Positions 59,501 to 64,000 of a stretch of 64,000 nucleotides of DNA are shown piece after piece. Under the pieces are notes generated by a model. That model had not been told where the DNA came from and searched no databases. It was given only the letters and a program-made list of their open reading frames with translations. Positions within the stretch are counted from its first letter, which is position 1. Each line of letters starts with the position of its first letter. Origin of the DNA: Ralstonia sp. A12 (lineage in GTDB: Bacteria; Pseudomonadota; Gammaproteobacteria; Burkholderiales; Burkholderiaceae); contig NZ_JSZO01000001.1 of NCBI RefSeq assembly GCF_000801955.1, forward strand, positions 496,001 to 560,000. The letters are read 5' to 3'. The position numbers were made by a program, and so were the translations under genes.

Positions 59501-59649
59501 CCGCCATATTCAGATCCAGCGGACGCCAAGCAAATCCAAATATTGTCTAATAATTCAATAGGTTGCATCATCCAAGCATCCAATCTACGCTAGCAACTTC
59601 CAACACCATCCAGCGTCTGCTGATGGGCCGCATGATGGGCTAGAAACCG

Positions 59650-60840
59650 ATGCTAACTGACAAACAAGCAAGAGCGCTCAAGCCGGACGACAAGCCGGTC
59701 TTCGATGGAAAGGTAACTGGGCTGCTGCTGTCGCCAACCAAATCCGGCTGCAAGTGGACGCTGCGCTTCACCAGTCCGGTGACCGGCAAGCGTCGAGACG
59801 CCGGCCTCGGCACCTACCCCGAAACGTCGATCGCGGAAGCACGCGAAAAGGCGCTCGCCATGCGTAAGCTCATCGACAATGGCGAAGATCCCATTGACCA
59901 GCGCAACCGGGAGCGCGAGGCGGCAGTTGTCGCCGCTGCCGCCCTCACCTTTGAGAAAGCTGCCCGGCAGGTCCATGAAGACCTCAAACCAGGCTGGAAG
60001 AACGAAAAGCATGCTGCACAGTGGATCAGCACGCTTGAGACCTACGTCTTTCCCAAACTTGGAAACCGCAAGCTGGACGCTATCAGTCCCGCCGATTGCG
60101 CAGAAGTCCTCCGCCCGATCTGGTTGACGAAGGCGGAGACCGCCAGCCGCACTCGGCAGCGGATGCACGCCGTCATGCAGTGGGCATGGGCTCACGGCCA
60201 TATCACGGCAAATCCCGTGAGCGTTGTGGATCACCTTCTACCCAAGCAGTCCGCTAAATCCGAGCATCAACCCGCCATGCCTTGGCGGGAAGTACCAAAA
60301 TTCGTCACGGTGCATCTCGCGGAACATGAGGTCGGCGATAGCACGCGTGCGGCTCTGCTATTCCTGATCCTGACAGCAACACGCAGCGGTGAGGTGCGCG
60401 GCGCAACGTGGAGCGAGTTTGACCTGCACGCGCGAGTATGGAATATCCCGGCAGCTCGCATGAAGGCCAATGAACCCCATCGTGTTCCGCTATCTGAAAA
60501 GGCGCTGACTCTGATTAAGACCCTGAAGCAGCACCAGTTGCACGAAACCCTGCTTTTTCCGTCGCCGCGAGAAAAGGTGCTGAGCGACATGACGCTCACC
60601 GCGCTGCTTCGCCGCGTCAAGGCGGAGAGTGATACCCCTGGGCGGATTGCAACCGCTCATGGCTTCCGCTCCAGCTTCCGCGATTGGGCAAGCGAAAGCG
60701 GCTATGCGCGAGACCTTGCTGAACGTGCTCTCGCTCATACTGTTGCGAACAAGGTTGAAGCCGCGTACCACCGAACGGACCTACTTGAACAACGACGACC
60801 GCTGATGGAAGCGTGGGCTGAACACGTCTACACCGGCTGA
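59650..60840 (+). CDS. Tyrosine-type site-specific integrase (P4/DUF4102 type)
   Basis: A 396-residue integrase. The N-terminal DUF4102 arm-binding domain begins MLTDKQARALKPDDKPVFDG, with a core-binding domain at about 100-200. The catalytic domain has Arg245 (TATRSGEVRG), His337-x-x-Arg340 (AHGFRSSFRDWA), His363 (LAH) and the nucleophile Tyr373 (AAYHRTD), so the active site appears complete. It is the first island gene after fabI and reads away from it. Confidence 0.95.
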   Translation: MLTDKQARALKPDDKPVFDGKVTGLLLSPTKSGCKWTLRFTSPVTGKRRDAGLGTYPETSIAEAREKALAMRKLIDNGEDPIDQRNREREAAVVAAAALTFEKAARQVHEDLKPGWKNEKHAAQWISTLETYVFPKLGNRKLDAISPADCAEVLRPIWLTKAETASRTRQRMHAVMQWAWAHGHITANPVSVVDHLLPKQSAKSEHQPAMPWREVPKFVTVHLAEHEVGDSTRAALLFLILTATRSGEVRGATWSEFDLHARVWNIPAARMKANEPHRVPLSEKALTLIKTLKQHQLHETLLFPSPREKVLSDMTLTALLRRVKAESDTPGRIATAHGFRSSFRDWASESGYARDLAERALAHTVANKVEAAYHRTDLLEQRRPLMEAWAEHVYTG

Positions 60841-60913
60841 CACGGCAAGCTCCTCCCCGATACGATCAACTGCAAAGCTCCCCATGGGATCTCGATCCCT
60901 TGGGGGCTCATCA

Positions 60914-61423
60914 TCAGCGGCGACTCTCCGCCGCCGTGTCGTGCGTGTCGTCCTCTGCGGGCTTCTCCGCAGCGTCCATATGCAATCGGAGTAAAACGCT
61001 CTGAGCTGCGTCCGCGATGACCTCCGAAGGCTTGCCAGCAGCGTACGAGCGCAACACCGTCAGACACTCCAGCGCCGCCATCACAACCGCCTCGCTAACC
61101 TCACCTCCGTTGATATCTTGCATCGCCTGCCGAAGGGGCTCCACATCCGGACAAACCGGATCGCGAGAACGCAGTACGGTGAAAATCTCCACGTAGGCCC
61201 TGATCGTCGCCGCCACCTCATATGGTTTGTGGCTGCTGGGAGATACATAAATCAAGGCTCCGTGGTCGGTCTCATGCAGTTCGCCACCACGAGCTATATG
61301 CTCCAACACCTCACTGAGCGGACCGAACGTTGTGTCAAGCAGCCACGGCTGCGTGCGGAGCGCCGTCGCAGCGTTGTGCGTGCGAGGGCGGTAAGTTTTG
61401 CGAGGTCTGCTACTACGTCCCAT
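60914..61423 (-). CDS. Island-associated small protein of unknown function
   Basis: A 169-residue soluble protein, basic at the N-terminus (MGRSSRPRKTYRPR), helical in the middle (RAYVEIFTVLRSRD, AALECLTVLRSYAAG) and acidic at the C-terminus. I recall similar proteins next to integrases in Ralstonia and Burkholderia islands, but no function is known to me. It is convergent with the integrase gene (73 bp between the stops). Confidence 0.7.
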   Translation of the reverse strand: MGRSSRPRKTYRPRTHNAATALRTQPWLLDTTFGPLSEVLEHIARGGELHETDHGALIYVSPSSHKPYEVAATIRAYVEIFTVLRSRDPVCPDVEPLRQAMQDINGGEVSEAVVMAALECLTVLRSYAAGKPSEVIADAAQSVLLRLHMDAAEKPAEDDTHDTAAESRR

Positions 61424-61561
61424 GCTGCAATGTCGTTCTAGTCAACATCCGGTCATTGAAGAACCAGCACGGTAAACTGGACGCGGGCCGGAGGAATGGT
61501 CATGTGCGCCACAGATACGTGATCTAAGTTTTCCTGGACACTTATGAAAGTGGTCGATCGT

Positions 61562-62275
61562 TCATTGGGGCGAATCTATCCGCTCAAGTGCATCAGGATG
61601 GAACGGGCTTCTCGCGATCTGACCATCCGCTTCATGCCACTCGCAGATGACCGGCACCGAGGCGGCATCGACCGCCAGACCGATCGCGTTCGGGGTCTGC
61701 GCTACACGCATCGCTCGCCCGCTCTCGTGATGCCGGACCCAGTCTCCCTTTCGCAAGGGTCGAGGTTTCGACGCGCCCATTTCCCGTTGCAATTGCAACG
61801 TACGTCCTCGTCCCGCAACCGTTAAGCTGCAAATATCGTTATCCCACGGGTTGCGATTGATCAGCCCCCGCCGAGTCAATTTGTCCGCGGTCGACTGGAA
61901 CTCGAGCGCCGAGTGACCGGGATTACTGAGCGCCAGACGCCCGAGATAGATCGTGTGGTCAGTTGCCTTACCCAAGGTCAGCAAAAAACGCACTTCGTCA
62001 TCCTCAAGTTTTCCGCGCGCCGCCACCCAGCGATACACACCGCGAACCGCGCGCCATAACAGCCACGCTCCACCCAAGAGCACCGAAATCCCCAACAGAG
62101 CGCCGCAGAACACGAGCACAAACCACGGCGCCCATGCCCATTCCTTGGGAAGCTCCGGTATCACACCTGGCGCATAGTGCGGTCCCCCAATAAACAACAG
62201 CGCTGCCATCACCAAACCGAAGGCCGCGGCCTTCGATTTCTGGGCAAACTCCACCAGCGATTTCAGCAAGTCCAT
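61562..62275 (-). CDS. Two-TM protein with SieB-like architecture
   Basis: A 237-residue membrane protein with TM helices at about 18-30 and 50-74, both near the N-terminus. A cytosolic winged-helix-like region follows at about 92-163 (EDDEVRFLLTLGKA, TADKLTRRGLINR), then a C-terminal small domain (RKGDWVRHHESGRAMRV). This matches the layout of superinfection exclusion protein B, which aborts infection by some lambdoid phages. The match is by pattern only. It follows the KAP NTPase gene by 48 bp on the same strand, likely co-transcribed. Confidence 0.6.
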   Translation of the reverse strand: MDLLKSLVEFAQKSKAAAFGLVMAALLFIGGPHYAPGVIPELPKEWAWAPWFVLVFCGALLGISVLLGGAWLLWRAVRGVYRWVAARGKLEDDEVRFLLTLGKATDHTIYLGRLALSNPGHSALEFQSTADKLTRRGLINRNPWDNDICSLTVAGRGRTLQLQREMGASKPRPLRKGDWVRHHESGRAMRVAQTPNAIGLAVDAASVPVICEWHEADGQIARSPFHPDALERIDSPQ

Positions 62276-62323
62276 CTTGGGTGATTCCCCGTGTTGTTCC
62301 TGGATGTGCAGACCGTTGGTGCA

Positions 62324-63670
62324 CTATTGCACGTCAAAATCAAGGCTCTGCATAAGCCTACGCATCGTCTTGACGGGCACCCTCGCTACACTGCGGATCA
62401 TGCCCTGCCCAAAAATCAATCGAGACTCCTCGTCTTTAAGAGCAGTCTCATCATCGCGGAGCTGCGCCAGTGAGACCAGACTGGTGAGAGCTTGCACATA
62501 GTCGGAGACCCACCCTTCAAGTTGTGCAATCTGCCGTACCACCTCTTGTAAAAGGGCAACACCCTGCTCATTCGCTTCGGAATCGTCCCGGCGAATGCCA
62601 TCGAACAGTTCGGGATGTTTAACCCGTAGTGCAACGAGGAAAGTCAACAAGGCCGGCCAGCGCGGTTCCACCAAGAAACACATTGCGCTCGCCCGCTCGA
62701 CGTCTCGCAGAGACAAATGAAACGCCTCGGCCCAGACGGTCAGGTAGCGCCCGAGATCGCCGCTATTGTCCTGGAAGTTATAGCGACGCAGGACATGGGC
62801 GACAAAGCCACGCATGAAATGCGAACCGTGGTCCAACTCCCAAGAACGGACCCGCGGCAACGCGAGCGACAGGTGCAGAAACTTGCCCAGATAGATCGTA
62901 GCGTCGGTTTCCGCACCGTACACGCCTTTGACGGCAGTCTCTAGCTGGCGTCGATTCATGACCAAGACAAAGACGAGATTCGGCACCTCAAAGTAGTGCT
63001 TGATACGCTCGAGCAAACGGACCGCGAAGGCCGGGCGGCAGCGGTCCAGCTCATCGATGATGATGACCACGGGTTTGTCGTCTGTACCCCGGGCAAAGGT
63101 TTCCAATTCGCGGCGGAAGGCGCGCATCGAATCGCGCTCCTTGTCATGCTGCTCGATGCGCTGTTTGACCCAGGCCTGCGCCACATCGCCGCCCTTGTCC
63201 CCCGCTTTCGCGAGTTGCTCTCCCCATTCTCCAACGAGATCCTCCGTGCCAACCGCCCTGCCGACCAGATTGAGGGTCATCTTGGCAGCCATCGGCATCA
63301 AGGCCTTGCCGACCTGAGCCGCCTGGCTACCCAAACGCTCGGCCAGCGATTGGTCGGCCGCACTCAGGCGCCGCACCTCGGCCGCTAGCAAGAGAAACGG
63401 ATCTTCAACGTAGTCGTTTTCGAAGGCGTCGATCCAGCCGAAGCGGAAACCTTCTCGGCGAAGATAGGCGGACCAGTGGCGCGCGAACCAGGTCTTGCCC
63501 TCGCCCCATGGAGCATCAAGGGCGATCACCGCGCCCGTACGCAGGCGTGCGAGATAGCCCGTCAGTTGCTCGGCCAAGCGCCGTCGGCCCAAGACGTCGC
63601 CTTCGAACGGTGTTTCTATCGCATCCCAGCGATCGCTGGGCAAAGACAAGGATTGAGGTGTTTGCGTCAT
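62324..63670 (-). CDS. KAP-family P-loop NTPase
   Basis: A 448-residue protein with Walker A at 53-60 (APWGEGKT) and Walker B at 201-210 (VVIIIDELDR). It has the KAP-type spacing of about 150 residues, DAFENDYVEDPF following the first strand, and the MNRRQLETAVKGVYG helix after the sensor. KAP NTPases occur in antiphage systems, e.g. QatA, and in abortive responses. There is only weak hydrophobicity between the Walker motifs, so membrane insertion may be provided by the partner encoded downstream. ATG at 63670; no good ribosome site. Confidence 0.88.
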   Translation of the reverse strand: MTQTPQSLSLPSDRWDAIETPFEGDVLGRRRLAEQLTGYLARLRTGAVIALDAPWGEGKTWFARHWSAYLRREGFRFGWIDAFENDYVEDPFLLLAAEVRRLSAADQSLAERLGSQAAQVGKALMPMAAKMTLNLVGRAVGTEDLVGEWGEQLAKAGDKGGDVAQAWVKQRIEQHDKERDSMRAFRRELETFARGTDDKPVVIIIDELDRCRPAFAVRLLERIKHYFEVPNLVFVLVMNRRQLETAVKGVYGAETDATIYLGKFLHLSLALPRVRSWELDHGSHFMRGFVAHVLRRYNFQDNSGDLGRYLTVWAEAFHLSLRDVERASAMCFLVEPRWPALLTFLVALRVKHPELFDGIRRDDSEANEQGVALLQEVVRQIAQLEGWVSDYVQALTSLVSLAQLRDDETALKDEESRLIFGQGMIRSVARVPVKTMRRLMQSLDFDVQ

Positions 63671-63802
63671 GATGGAGAGGCTCGTTTCGTGCAACGTTCG
63701 ATGTTAGGGGCGGCACCCGGCCTCAGCGTCTCATGCACGCCAGATAGTGGGTCTTGGACGAGGTCGTATCTAGGCCACCTGTATGCCGCGCCATGATGAC
63801 TA

Positions 63803-64000
63803 TCACAATTTCTGGGTTGCTGTGCTTGCGCACCCCCGCAGCTCAGCTTGCTTCAATAGCAGGTCGGTAATCGCATCAAACGCCGCTAAACGGGCACTCT
63901 CAGAGGAACGATATCCATCGCCCGATTGGCAAATCTCTGTCGTCCTAATCGCGCGAATCTCGAAGCACCAAGCATTGGTCCCTGCCTTAACGGTAGTCAC
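63803..64000 (-). CDS. Partial or short open reading frame at right edge
   Basis: At least 65 residues ending GCASTATQKL; the frame starts at a GTG on the very edge and may continue beyond it. It encodes FEIRAIRTTEICQ and a helical SSESARLAAFDAITDLLLKQ. No family recognised. It lies upstream of the KAP gene on the same strand with a 132-bp gap. Confidence 0.45.
   Translation of the reverse strand: MTTVKAGTNAWCFEIRAIRTTEICQSGDGYRSSESARLAAFDAITDLLLKQAELRGCASTATQKL

Larger units (their letters stand above)
59307..59649. other. Junction between core genome and island
   Basis: Holds the fabI terminator, two inverted repeats (59461-59480 GCGCTTC/GAAGCGC; 59487-59506 TGGCGG/CCGCCA), a candidate tRNA-derived attachment sequence, and an AT-rich stretch (59525-59600) unlike the core genome. 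No gene is apparent. Confidence 0.5.

Overview
The window is GC-rich chromosomal DNA from a betaproteobacterium. Gene order and protein sequences point to the genus Ralstonia, probably close to R. pickettii (inference from memory, no search run). Supporting signs are the hisS/ispG/rodZ/pilF/rlmN/ndk order, the surE-pcm-nlpD-rpoS cluster, an AddAB-type recombination pair, dnaX-ybaB-recR, and a VpsR-like sigma-54 activator. About 58 kb is ordinary, densely packed core genome; the last 4.5 kb is an integrase-led island that runs off the right edge.

Layout. 1-6.9 kb (minus strand): yfgM-like gene (cut by the left edge), hisS, ispG, a RodZ-like protein, the pilus lipoprotein gene pilF, rlmN and ndk. 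7.2-10.4 kb: a BI-1 family membrane protein, rlmD and an endonuclease/exonuclease/phosphatase family enzyme. 10.4-14.1 kb: the stationary-phase group surE-pcm-nlpD-rpoS. 14.3-17.2 kb: a quinone oxidoreductase and an old-yellow-enzyme reductase with its TetR regulator. 17.3-23.8 kb: a nitrate/sulfonate/taurine-type ABC importer, a CoA-transferase, a LysR regulator and a divergent OprB-like porin, looking like a small uptake and catabolic unit. 23.9-27.4 kb: recR, an ABM-domain gene, ybaB and dnaX, with the 4.5S SRP RNA gene divergent from dnaX. 27.7-34.1 kb: addA and addB. 34.3-36.1 kb: trxA and rho. 36.3-39.8 kb: two atypical regulators (VpsR-like activator; LuxR-type protein with a defective receiver) separated by 1.4 kb without a confident gene. 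39.8-44.5 kb: mtfA, rpmE2, a GT-C glycosyltransferase and a MATE exporter. 44.6-46.5 kb: tRNA-Ala/Glu/Asp and gltX. 46.7-49.2 kb: an intact response regulator beside a histidine kinase gene broken by four frameshifts. 49.3-50.4 kb: three small genes, the first a stefin/cystatin-like protein with the exact cysteine-protease-inhibitor motif QVVAG. 50.5-59.3 kb: a patatin-like lipoprotein, an NlpC/P60 hydrolase, yejABEF and fabI.

59.4-64 kb: a tyrosine integrase beginning a genomic island, followed by a small island protein, a SieB-like two-TM protein and a KAP-family P-loop NTPase. The last two look like an accessory, possibly antiphage, module. A 14-bp sequence that could be the 3' end of a tRNA-Ser lies just before the integrase and is a candidate attachment site.

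The most interesting items are the cystatin-like cluster (49.3-50.4 kb), the KAP/SieB-like pair (61.6-63.7 kb) and the selectively broken histidine kinase (46.7-48.4 kb).
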